From: an uncultured Lentisphaeria bacterium
Lineage (GTDB): Bacteria > Verrucomicrobiota > Lentisphaeria > Victivallales > Victivallaceae
Length of the DNA: 6,616 nt
Direction: 5' to 3'
Assembly (NCBI GenBank): GCA_937888615.1
Contig: CALABZ010000061.1
Span: 1 to 6,616, forward strand
Shown here: piece by piece, positions 1-6,008 of the stretch
How the letters are laid out: each line of letters starts with the position of its first letter
Position numbering within the stretch: the stretch's first letter is position 1
Translations under genes and position numbers: made by a program
The notes under the pieces: model-generated
Database searches by the model: none
What the model saw: the letters and a program-made list of their open reading frames with translations, nothing else
What the model was told of the DNA's origin: nothing

Positions 1-2438
1 GGGTCGCCGCCGCTCGACGGGGCCAGATAACCGCCGTTGAAGGCGTTGACCATCGAGACAAGTTCCGCCTCGGTTGAGGTAATCAGGTCGGTGCGGGCGC
101 GAACAGCTTCGCAGACCGGGTCCGGCGCCGGTTTTGAAGCGCGGGCGCCGGGCATGGCGGCCTTGACCGGCGGAGAATTCTCAAAAGCGTCCCGAATCAT
201 CTGTTGTGCCTGTTCGACATATTTATCGAAAACGACGTTGCGGTCGCGGTCGGGCTCCGTCACCACTCCTTTTTTCAGGTCGGCGTCGAACAGTTTCCGG
301 GCCACGGCGTCGACCATCATCAGCCGCGCGGTTTCGTCCGCCTCGCCCTTGCTGTAAGGACGGCCGATCACGTAGAGGCCACGGTTGACCTTGGCGTTTT
401 CAAGTTCGTGAATATGATTGTGGAGAAGTTCGATATCGGTTTCGGTCAGTTCGCCTTTGGCAAAATTTTCGCTGAACTTGATTTCGTCATCCAGCTTTTC
501 CTTTTTGATATAGGCGATGATAGACTTCCGGTATTCGTCTTTGAGCATGGCGTCTTCAGTGGTTTCGAGTTCGTGAATCCTGATATGAAGATCGGTGAAC
601 GACCCGTACAACCCCGAATTCATGAACGGCGCGGTCAGGTGGCTGACCAGCGTGGCGTAACTGCGACGCTTGGCGATTTGTCCCTCGCCCACGTTGTTGA
701 TGACATACAGGTAGTAATGGGGCATTTCGCCGACCAGCGCGTCCGGCCAGTCGTAACTGGATAGCGCCACCTGTTTCCACGGGGTGAATTCAAGACTGCC
801 GTGAGTGCCGAAATGCATCATGGCATCCGCCTGAAACCCGTAACGAATCCACAAATAAGTGGCGAGATAGCTGTGAGGCGGAGCCTTTTTCACCCCGTGG
901 ATCAGCCGGTTGGTGTCGTCGCCGACGCCGGGGAGGCCCTGCGGAATCAGCACGATGTTGCCGAAACGCAGCATTCCGATCGCCAATTTTCCCTGATGCG
1001 TGAAATAACGCCCGAACCCTTCTCCGAAGGCCTCCACCACCGATTTGAACAGGTCCGCCGGCAATGCCTTGCGAACCCAGCCGAGGTATTCGTCATAGCC
1101 GACATATTCAACTTTGGCGGTTTTGAGAAATTCCTCGAACGCGCCTTCGGCGTAGGTGCCGAATACCGCCGCGTTCTGCTGGATCATTTTATTCAGCTCC
1201 ACGGACGTTTTCGGCAGATCGCCGGTGGTGAAACCGGATTTTTTCAGGTATTTCAGGGTATTCAGGAGTGAATCCCCGACCTCAAGACCGCTGGCGACCA
1301 GGGCATTCTGACCGGGGCCCTTGTAATAGATGATGGCGATCTTTTTATCGGCATTTTTTTTATGTTTCAGCACCAGCGTTTTGCGGATCATTTCGGCGAA
1401 GCGTTCGAGACGGTCCGGGATCATGCGGAATTCCATCAACCCGCATTTGTTCGAGTACAGCGTGCTCAGGACATACGGCACTACGCCACCGTCCAGTTCC
1501 GGCATGGTAATGCTCTGGCTGAGCATACCCCCGGTCATGCCGCGCTGGTCTTTCAGAAATTCATTGTAGGGTTGCGGCACTTTGATCGGGCAGAACAGCG
1601 GGATATTGTGTTCTTTCAAATAGGCGATCCCTGCGTCCGGATCGGCCATGCTGAAACGCCCGTGCGGCTGGTAAACCACCAGGTCCGGCTTGACTTTGCG
1701 CAGGGTTTCCAGATTGGGCATGCCGTTGGCGGCTACGACGTTGATCCGGCGTTTCTCCAGGGCTCGGATCAGTTCGGTCAGACTGCCGCCGCCGTTGCCG
1801 CCAAAAATGCAGACAGTGGAGTTCTGTTCGTTGTACAACCCTTTCCGCTGATAGTATTCGAGAAAATCCTCGTAGGTTTCGAACCCTTTCTCTTCATCGG
1901 TGTGAAAAAATGCGTACCGGGGGACTTGATGCGGCGGCTCCACGCTCTCCGACAACAATACTTTCCCGTCGAGTTTGCGGCGGCTGTAGTTCACCAGGCG
2001 GCGGAAGTTCTCCCTGCCGCCGTTGCCCATGTAGGCGCGAACCGCTTTGGACTGCTCCTCGTTGAGCGTATTGAGCCCGGTTTCCTGACGGGTGGAGGAG
2101 GTCACATAGATCGGGATTTTGCGTTCGATCAAGGCGTTCACCTGCGCCATCTGGCGTTCGTTGAATTTCAGTCCCATGCCGAAGAAATAAATCACGTCAT
2201 AGCGTTTCAGCACTTCAGGATCGGTGTTGTCGTCCCACTTCTGCACCGTCACCCGAATCATCGGATTGAGTTTCTGGTCGAATTGCGGGGCCAGCATGTA
2301 TTCCGGGTAGTTGACCATCCCGATATAGGTCGGGGCGGCAAATTTAACATATATTCCAGTCAAAACCGCGATCGCCGCCAATACGATGGCGCCGATGATT
2401 GTCCATTTTTTTTGCTTCTTCATTCTTCTTTTCATCAT
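1..2438 (-). CDS. hmuS: CobN/HmuS-family membrane-anchored tetrapyrrole chelatase (partial, C-terminus outside window)
   Basis: The frame is open from 2438 to the left edge without interruption: 812 residues seen, of a family usually well over 1,200. The start ATGATG overlaps the previous gene's stop (ATGA) and has GGAGAG just upstream; an in-frame ATG at 2423 is a weaker alternative. Residues 1-11 are strongly basic, followed by one membrane helix (about 13-31), so the chelatase part probably lies outside the cytoplasm; biosynthetic CobN lacks this anchor. Family motifs seen: PHGRFSM (H259), MPELDGG (312-318), HFGTHGSLEFTPWK from H542, SSYDWPD (560-566), AKRRSYA, GLYVIGRPYS, and NAFNGGYLAPSSGGD at 798-812. 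These match CobN/BchH chelatases, and particularly the HmuS group of Bacteroidota heme loci. No CobS or CobT partner is visible; ExbB-like and DUF2149 genes precede it instead. Known: HmuS is linked to anaerobic iron removal from heme. Inferred: the same role here. Cobalt or another tetrapyrrole remains possible. Confidence 0.93.
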   Translation of the reverse strand, partial: MMKRRMKKQKKWTIIGAIVLAAIAVLTGIYVKFAAPTYIGMVNYPEYMLAPQFDQKLNPMIRVTVQKWDDNTDPEVLKRYDVIYFFGMGLKFNERQMAQVNALIERKIPIYVTSSTRQETGLNTLNEEQSKAVRAYMGNGGRENFRRLVNYSRRKLDGKVLLSESVEPPHQVPRYAFFHTDEEKGFETYEDFLEYYQRKGLYNEQNSTVCIFGGNGGGSLTELIRALEKRRINVVAANGMPNLETLRKVKPDLVVYQPHGRFSMADPDAGIAYLKEHNIPLFCPIKVPQPYNEFLKDQRGMTGGMLSQSITMPELDGGVVPYVLSTLYSNKCGLMEFRMIPDRLERFAEMIRKTLVLKHKKNADKKIAIIYYKGPGQNALVASGLEVGDSLLNTLKYLKKSGFTTGDLPKTSVELNKMIQQNAAVFGTYAEGAFEEFLKTAKVEYVGYDEYLGWVRKALPADLFKSVVEAFGEGFGRYFTHQGKLAIGMLRFGNIVLIPQGLPGVGDDTNRLIHGVKKAPPHSYLATYLWIRYGFQADAMMHFGTHGSLEFTPWKQVALSSYDWPDALVGEMPHYYLYVINNVGEGQIAKRRSYATLVSHLTAPFMNSGLYGSFTDLHIRIHELETTEDAMLKDEYRKSIIAYIKKEKLDDEIKFSENFAKGELTETDIELLHNHIHELENAKVNRGLYVIGRPYSKGEADETARLMMVDAVARKLFDADLKKGVVTEPDRDRNVVFDKYVEQAQQMIRDAFENSPPVKAAMPGARASKPAPDPVCEAVRARTDLITSTEAELVSMVNAFNGGYLAPSSGGD

Positions 2439-2770
2439 TTGCTCTCCGGCACGTAAATAATCTCGCCGCTCTCCAGCCGATAGGCGATCCCGACGCGCTC
2501 ACCCTTGCCGGAACCGGACGTGTTCTCCGATTTGAAGCGCGTTACCTTGTTGTCTTTTTTCACGATGATTTCCATGTCCGCCTTGCCGGCGTTTTTCACG
2601 TAGGTGACGTCTTGTGCCGTCAGGAATTCAGTCATGCGGCTCTGGATCACGAACGCCACCATCAACGCCACCGCGAACACCATTGCGGCGTCGAACAGAT
2701 TGACCAGTCCCCCCATCGGATCGCCGTCGCCGTCGTCGTGAAACGCATCGTCGTAACGGTTCTTCCTCAT
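2435..2770 (-). CDS. DUF2149 (ExbD-like, HmuV-type) small membrane protein
   Basis: This 111-residue protein has an acidic N-terminus (DDGDGDP, 12-18) followed by GGLVNLFDAAMVFAVAL and a single membrane helix at about 21-43, with Asp27 at its start. A soluble tail ends in GKGERVGIAYRLE and IIYVPE (about 89-108). That combination is the DUF2149 signature. DUF2149 proteins accompany ExbB/TolQ-like proteins and CobN-like chelatases in methanogens and in Bacteroidota hmu loci, where the corresponding gene is hmuV. By analogy with ExbD/TolR, the helix with its acidic residue probably pairs with the ExbB-like neighbour to form a proton-driven stator. The start ATG overlaps the stop of the ExbB gene (ATGA, 2770-2767), and its own stop overlaps the chelatase start in the same way, so the three are probably translationally coupled. 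Family assignment is firm; the energising role is inferred. Confidence 0.9.
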   Translation of the reverse strand: MRKNRYDDAFHDDGDGDPMGGLVNLFDAAMVFAVALMVAFVIQSRMTEFLTAQDVTYVKNAGKADMEIIVKKDNKVTRFKSENTSGSGKGERVGIAYRLESGEIIYVPESK

Positions 2771-3348
2771 CCGTCCACCCCGTTCAAATCGAGCGCATAG
2801 CGGAGCCCCGCGATCTCTTCTTTAAACCAGTGCCGCTTGACTGAATACACCAGCATTTCCACGCCGGAAATCACGATCCCCACCACCGTGGTGGCGAACG
2901 CGATCTGCATGTTGTAGGCCATTGAGCCGATATCGCCGGAAGCCAGCCCCGCCAGCGCCGGTCCCATCGGGATCAGCGTCCCCATCAGCCCGACCATCGG
3001 GGCGACTTTCATGATGTATCTGGCGCGTTCCAGTTCGTGCTCGTACTTCTGCGAAATATCGAAAATAGCTTTTTCGCAATGGGTATTGTTCCACCTCAGC
3101 GCCATCAGTTCCCGCAAATGCCGTGCGAAAACGCCGCGCCCGAGGTTGCCGGGGTCAATCTGTCTTCCGGCCCGCAGGGTCTGCATGATCTCGTCGCGCT
3201 GCCGCCGCTGTTTCAAAAGCAACAGATAGCTTGAACAGAAACTGCCCAGTTCCACCAGCGCCATCAGCATTCCCGCCAACAGCAATACGATAACCGGGAG
3301 CATAAAACTGTTTGCCACCCAGCTTAAGACTTCCGTCAGAATACTCAT
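2767..3348 (-). CDS. MotA/TolQ/ExbB proton-channel family protein (HmuU-type)
   Basis: The protein has 193 residues. The start at 3348 is chosen because AAGGAGAA lies just upstream and the ATG overlaps the previous gene's stop (ATGA). The same frame stays open further upstream, but that stretch is out of frame with the real 230-aa membrane gene and is not coding. Membrane helices: about 14-36, 113-136 and 145-170, with a cytoplasmic loop of roughly 70 residues between the first two, as in TolQ/ExbB. The second carries APMVGLMGTLIPMGPALAG (116-134), the typical Pro/Gly-rich ExbB segment, and the third has AFATTVVGIVISG with Thr153/154 where the family has its conserved threonine. The role is a proton-conducting motor subunit, probably working with the DUF2149 protein downstream and driving the anchored chelatase or an associated transport step. 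Which process it powers is inferred from gene order. Confidence 0.92.
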   Translation of the reverse strand: MSILTEVLSWVANSFMLPVIVLLLAGMLMALVELGSFCSSYLLLLKQRRQRDEIMQTLRAGRQIDPGNLGRGVFARHLRELMALRWNNTHCEKAIFDISQKYEHELERARYIMKVAPMVGLMGTLIPMGPALAGLASGDIGSMAYNMQIAFATTVVGIVISGVEMLVYSVKRHWFKEEIAGLRYALDLNGVDG

Positions 3349-4037
3349 ATTTTTCTCCTTTTCTCCATGAATATTTTCAAACCGTAAGTAATGAATGTCA
3401 TAAGGACAATCGCCGCCGCCAGAATCCCCAGCACCGACAGGTCGCGCCACGACACGCCGCCGAGGGTCATGCCGCTGATCCGGCAACTGGCCGTCACCGG
3501 CAGGAACACCGCCAGCATCAGCAACAGCCAGCTCGCGTTCAGCGCCGAGGCGATCCGGCGAAGCCGGTTCCCGCGCCACAACACCAGCAGCTCCGAAACG
3601 ATAATCACCGCCGCCGCGTACCCCAGCGCCGCCGCCCAGGTCAGAGCCCCGAAACTGTAGTTCGTCAGGTGATTGAATGCCATCGCCTGCAGGTAGAGCG
3701 CCGCCACCGGCATTAATAACGATGGCAGCAGCGCCGCGTATTTCCAGTAGTGCCGTTTCCCGCCGAGCTCGATTTCGCCGACCAGTGAAAATCCGACGAT
3801 CAGCGACAGCAACTCCTGCACCACCACCAACGTACAAAGGTCGATCAGGTGGCTGCCGTCGTTGAGAAAAGCGGAAATATCCTGAAGATTGAGCGCCGCC
3901 ACCCGTTTCTCCAGAAAAAACACCGGCAATACCGCCAGCATCGTTATGCCGTAACGGAAAAGGCGCGGCAGCAAGGTGAGCTTTACCGCACTCTGGAGGC
4001 TTGCCGCCGCTAAAATCGTGATGATAAAGAATTCCAT
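3345..4037 (-). CDS. Polytopic inner-membrane protein, HmuT/DUF2162-like position
   Basis: This 230-residue, very hydrophobic protein has about seven likely membrane segments (2-23, 29-43, 65-88, 101-119, 129-154, 165-184, 200-223) and a basic C-terminal tail (EKRRKI). I do not recognise a catalytic motif. Its place directly before ExbB-like, DUF2149 and CobN-like genes matches the small integral membrane protein found in related clusters: HmuT in Bacteroidota, or DUF2162 proteins in methanogens. The equivalence rests on position, size and topology and has not been tested by alignment. Likely jobs are a permease for the tetrapyrrole or released metal, or a membrane partner of the proton motor. 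The ATG directly abuts the stop of the preceding gene (TAAATG) with AGGA upstream, and its TGA overlaps the ExbB start, so it is firmly inside the operon. Confidence 0.85.
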   Translation of the reverse strand: MEFFIITILAAASLQSAVKLTLLPRLFRYGITMLAVLPVFFLEKRVAALNLQDISAFLNDGSHLIDLCTLVVVQELLSLIVGFSLVGEIELGGKRHYWKYAALLPSLLMPVAALYLQAMAFNHLTNYSFGALTWAAALGYAAAVIIVSELLVLWRGNRLRRIASALNASWLLLMLAVFLPVTASCRISGMTLGGVSWRDLSVLGILAAAIVLMTFITYGLKIFMEKRRKI

Positions 4038-4445
4038 TTATTCCTGCGTCACATAAGCAAATTTCCATTCATTACCGGTCTGTTTCAACATCATGACGAC
4101 CCTGCCGCCGCCTTCGGTGTTGAAATAGACATGGTAAACTTCAGCATCCGCTGCTTTTTTCACTTCCCATTGCGGGTCCGCCGCCCGGGCAATGCCGCGA
4201 AGCGACTCATAACAGTCCTTCAAACCCCGTTCCCTGGGGTTCAGTGCCATACTGACAAAGTCCCGCGGATTTCCGCTCTTTACCGCTCCGATCACGCCCT
4301 GTGCAAAGTTGACGGCTTCGTCTTCAGCCGTCCCCCTCACCCGGTCCAATCCCGGCGCGGTGCCGGAAATCGCGTAAGAGCCGAAAATGACGGCGGATAT
4401 GGACAGCAGAATGATTGACAATGATACTTTCTTTTTGTTCGACAT
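4038..4445 (-). CDS. Small membrane-anchored protein of unknown family
   Basis: The protein has 135 residues. A basic start (MSNKKK) precedes one hydrophobic segment (about 8-26), which is a signal anchor or an uncleaved signal peptide. The remaining ~105 residues are soluble and probably extracytoplasmic. The layout of the soluble part (FAQGVIGAVKSGN, then ending in VVMMLKQTGNEWKFAYV) suggests a small NTF2-like or DUF4878-like alpha/beta fold, where a final strand reads out as 'xWKFAYV'. This is a shape impression only and not a family match. It has a single Cys, in KDCYES, and no lipobox. A strong GGAGGT lies 5 bp before the ATG, and the 230-aa gene starts immediately after its TAA. It lies between a pseudopilin-like gene and the hmu-like core, which suggests an accessory role in the envelope complex. 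No function can be assigned. Confidence 0.85.
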   Translation of the reverse strand: MSNKKKVSLSIILLSISAVIFGSYAISGTAPGLDRVRGTAEDEAVNFAQGVIGAVKSGNPRDFVSMALNPRERGLKDCYESLRGIARAADPQWEVKKAADAEVYHVYFNTEGGGRVVMMLKQTGNEWKFAYVTQE

Positions 4446-4464
4446 CGTTCACCTCCGATTGTCT

Positions 4465-5223
4465 TTATGGTTCGAGATTGTCCGGGTCGTTGTATTCGGT
4501 ATAAAAATACCGCATGGTTTCATCGAAATGCCCGGTTTTTGCCGTTTCATCCCCTCCGAGGAATTTGACGGTGGAAGCATGGCCGTCGGCCCAGCCGACA
4601 TTGGCGACGGCGCCGTGGCGGAAATGAACCGTCCCGTTTTTGTCGACCATGCCGAGTCCTTTCGGGACCAGATAGGCGGTGCCGGTGGGAGCACTCCCCA
4701 TCGCCGAATCGCCGAACATGACGATCTTGGAGGGGGATTTGATTTTCTCCGGCTTGGTCCTGCCGTTGCTGATCGATTTATCCGGCAAACCGCCGGAATG
4801 GGTGGCGGTTATGCTTGAGCTCCAGATCAGCCGGTTGTAGCCGATACCGCCCGCGCCGCCGGCTTCGGTGAGGTCCGCCAGATCGGCGGTTTTTTCCCAG
4901 GCGGGGCAAACCGTCACGGTCGAACCGTTTCCCACATAGGTATGCAGGAAACCGTCTTTGGTCAGGTCGTACTTGTAGCTGCCCATCGACCCGGAACGCC
5001 CACCATAGAAAAACGTCGAACTGATCGCGATCGGGCAGAGCACTCCGTAATCCCCCGAATACTGGACATTGGCCAGCGATAATTGGCGGACATTGTTGAT
5101 GCAGGACGATCCCTTGGCTTTGTCGCGGGCGCTGTTCAGCGCGGGCAACAGCATTCCGGCCAGTATCGCAATAATAGCAATAACGATAAGAAGTTCAATG
5201 AGTGTGAAAATTTTTCTGTTCAT
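4465..5223 (-). CDS. Type II secretion/prepilin-like protein with H-X9-DG C-terminal motif
   Basis: The protein has 252 residues. It opens with a class III (prepilin) leader: MNRKI, then FTLIELLIVIAIIAILAGM, with Glu10 at the +5 position after predicted cleavage before Phe6. Residue -1 is Ile, not the classical Gly; Lentisphaeria proteins of this type often lack that Gly. Typical family features follow: LLPALNSARDKA, CINNVRQLSLANVQY (41-55), IGYNRLIW (127-134), and the H-X9-DG motif (H203, D213-G214) followed by a 38-residue tail. The ATG has GGAGG about 10 bp upstream. Such proteins exist in very many copies in Lentisphaerae and Planctomycetes genomes and their functions are mostly unknown; a pseudopilin or an envelope-surface protein is likely. 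It ends only 19 bp before the 135-aa gene with no terminator between them, so it may be co-transcribed with the hmu-like genes. Confidence 0.93.
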   Translation of the reverse strand: MNRKIFTLIELLIVIAIIAILAGMLLPALNSARDKAKGSSCINNVRQLSLANVQYSGDYGVLCPIAISSTFFYGGRSGSMGSYKYDLTKDGFLHTYVGNGSTVTVCPAWEKTADLADLTEAGGAGGIGYNRLIWSSSITATHSGGLPDKSISNGRTKPEKIKSPSKIVMFGDSAMGSAPTGTAYLVPKGLGMVDKNGTVHFRHGAVANVGWADGHASTVKFLGGDETAKTGHFDETMRYFYTEYNDPDNLEP

Positions 5224-5300
5224 GGTGTTATAACCTCCGTATTGTTGTTTTTTGGTTTTACGAATCTCATCAATTCTTTAAATATCTGATTAATAAGTTT
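5224..5300. other. A/T-rich intergenic region before the pseudopilin gene
   Basis: This 77-bp A/T-rich stretch carries the pseudopilin ribosome-binding site (GGAGG, 5238-5234 on the minus strand). It is the only room for a promoter for the pseudopilin and hmu-like genes. I see no G/C-rich hairpin, no riboswitch-sized structure, and no convincing -35/-10 pair. Transcription from the 170-aa gene could therefore also continue through it. Confidence 0.5.
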
Positions 5301-5405
5301 TCAATTCATCCCGCCGAATAACGACTTCCCCACGTACGGCGCGCCGTTCACCTCGCACCATCTACCGCTCTCGCCCGCCGGTGGTTTCGCCTCGCCTTCC
5401 TCCAT
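5301..5405 (-). CDS. Possible 34-codon ORF overlapping the upstream stop (TGATG)
   Basis: On the minus strand the stop of the 170-aa gene (TGA, 5407-5405) shares one base with an ATG (5405-5403) that opens a 34-codon frame ending in TGA at 5301. It begins MEEGEAKPPAGESG and ends RWCEVNGAPYVGKSLFGGMN. Most codons have G or C at the third position, like neighbouring genes, and base composition turns sharply A/T-rich right after the stop at 5300, as expected at the end of real coding DNA. No separate ribosome-binding site is evident. It could be a separate peptide made by termination-reinitiation, a C-terminal extension of the 170-aa protein reached by a -1 shift, or part of a longer gene broken by a mutation or sequencing error. 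I recognise no family. Confidence 0.35.
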   Translation of the reverse strand: MEEGEAKPPAGESGRWCEVNGAPYVGKSLFGGMN

Positions 5406-5917
5406 CACTGAATCAGAGCGTTCAAACGCCGTTCGAGGTCCGATTCCTTATTTTCAACCATCTTTTCAAGGCGCGCCTTGTTGGCGACATAGGAACGTTC
5501 CTGATTCTCATTGCGCGACGGAAGTCCCGCGAGCTGCGCGTCAAAACGCTCTTCCACCAATTTGCGGAGCGCCTTCTCATTGGCAGGGTTGGAATTTTCG
5601 CGACATTTCGCCACCGCCTCCGCCAGCTCCTTGTCTTCCGGCCCGTTGCCGTGGCGGGAGTGGCTGAAATAGATTATGTCCTTTTCTTTGGCAAACTTTC
5701 GGGCGGCGGTTTTGCCTTGCAGCGCGGCAACCATGCGCAGGTCCAGTTCTTCCGCACGCCGGGTCGTCCATTGGGTTTGGAGTGCTTTGCTGTTGGTGAC
5801 GATGCGGTTCAGCATGTTAACCCGTTTGGTCAGGGTATTGATGTCGATTTCCTGCTGGCTATACGCCGAAAAACAAATCCCCATGCTTAATATCATCATC
5901 ATAATTGCCAGTCTCAT
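5405..5917 (-). CDS. Exported hypothetical protein, charged and helix-rich
   Basis: The protein has 170 residues. The N-terminus (about 1-20, MRLAIMMMILSMGICFSAYS) is a good Sec signal peptide with a likely signal-peptidase I site at AYS/QQ. The mature part is rich in Lys, Arg, Glu and Ala with few hydrophobic stretches, suggesting mostly alpha helix and perhaps coiled coil near the C-terminus (KARLEKMVENKESDLERRLNALI). The segment IIYFSHSRHGNGPEDKEL (81-98) is the most distinctive; its His residues might bind metal or heme, but this is only a guess. The ATG has GAGG 8 bp upstream. It follows the feoB terminator and a promoter-like region with a possible metal-regulator site, so it is probably its own transcription unit. 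I do not recognise the family. Confidence 0.75.
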   Translation of the reverse strand: MRLAIMMMILSMGICFSAYSQQEIDINTLTKRVNMLNRIVTNSKALQTQWTTRRAEELDLRMVAALQGKTAARKFAKEKDIIYFSHSRHGNGPEDKELAEAVAKCRENSNPANEKALRKLVEERFDAQLAGLPSRNENQERSYVANKARLEKMVENKESDLERRLNALIQ

Positions 5918-5934
5918 TTCTATTACCTCATTTA

Positions 5935-5948
5935 TTAGATATACCTAA
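5935..5948. promoter_or_regulatory. Candidate DtxR-type operator in the promoter region
   Basis: The sequence TTAGATATACCTAA is a near-perfect inverted repeat: six of seven base pairs match, with a single A/C mismatch. Its TTAG...CCTAA arms resemble half-sites bound by DtxR/IdeR/MntR iron and manganese repressors. It lies 18 bp before the ATG at 5917 and just downstream of a TATAAA hexamer on the minus strand (5956-5951) that could be a -10 element, so a bound repressor would block transcription. The iron-related surroundings support it; a single short A/T-rich site could arise by chance. Confidence 0.35.
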
Positions 5949-5960
5949 CTTTTATATTTT

Positions 5961-5989
5961 AAAAAATCCCCCGTCGATAACGCGGGGGA
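5961..5989 (-). terminator. Intrinsic terminator of feoB
   Basis: Read on the minus strand, TCCCCCG (5989-5983) pairs with CGGGGGA (5973-5967) around a 9-base loop, followed directly by six T residues (5966-5961). This 7-bp G/C-rich stem with a U tract lies about 20 bp past the feoB stop and should end that transcript, separating it from the genes downstream. Confidence 0.88.
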
Positions 5990-6008
5990 AATGATTTCCG
6001 CTTGAATT

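Noticed and set aside
1..2438. Assignment as the aerobic cobalamin-synthesis CobN subunit
   Set aside because: The N-terminal membrane anchor and the adjacent ExbB-like and DUF2149 genes, with no CobS/CobT or other cobalamin genes in view, point to the HmuS-type subgroup. It cannot be fully excluded without the rest of the locus.
1362..2456. A long plus-strand open frame (364 codons) and several others between 204 and 1571
   Set aside because: They lie opposite the chelatase gene, whose minus-strand frame shows extensive family motifs. Their His/Phe/Val-rich translations are typical of antisense shadows of G/C-rich genes.
3312..3716. Plus-strand open frame rich in Gln, His, Arg and Pro
   Set aside because: It is antisense to the polytopic membrane protein. 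The composition reflects complementary hydrophobic codons, and there is no supporting ribosome-binding site or motif.
3349..4068. Upstream extension of the ExbB-like frame to give a 433-residue protein
   Set aside because: Only the part from 3348 downward resembles ExbB. The upstream part is Gly/Arg/Ala-rich nonsense overlapping the 230-aa membrane protein in another frame, and the 3348 start has a good ribosome-binding site.
5224..5300. Cobalamin or other riboswitch upstream of the operon, considered because of the CobN-like gene
   Set aside because: The gap is only 77 bp, A/T-rich, and lacks the conserved elements or G/C-rich helices such structures need.
5336..5347. A perfect 12-bp palindrome, ACGGCGCGCCGT
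   Set aside because: It lies within coding-like G/C-rich sequence of the small ORF, has no loop and no T tract, and G/C-rich palindromes of this size arise by chance. It is not supported as an operator or terminator.
5858..5917. Lipoprotein signal in the 170-aa exported protein because of Cys15
   Set aside because: The residues before the Cys (SMGI) do not fit a lipobox, and a standard signal-peptidase I site after Ser20 fits better.
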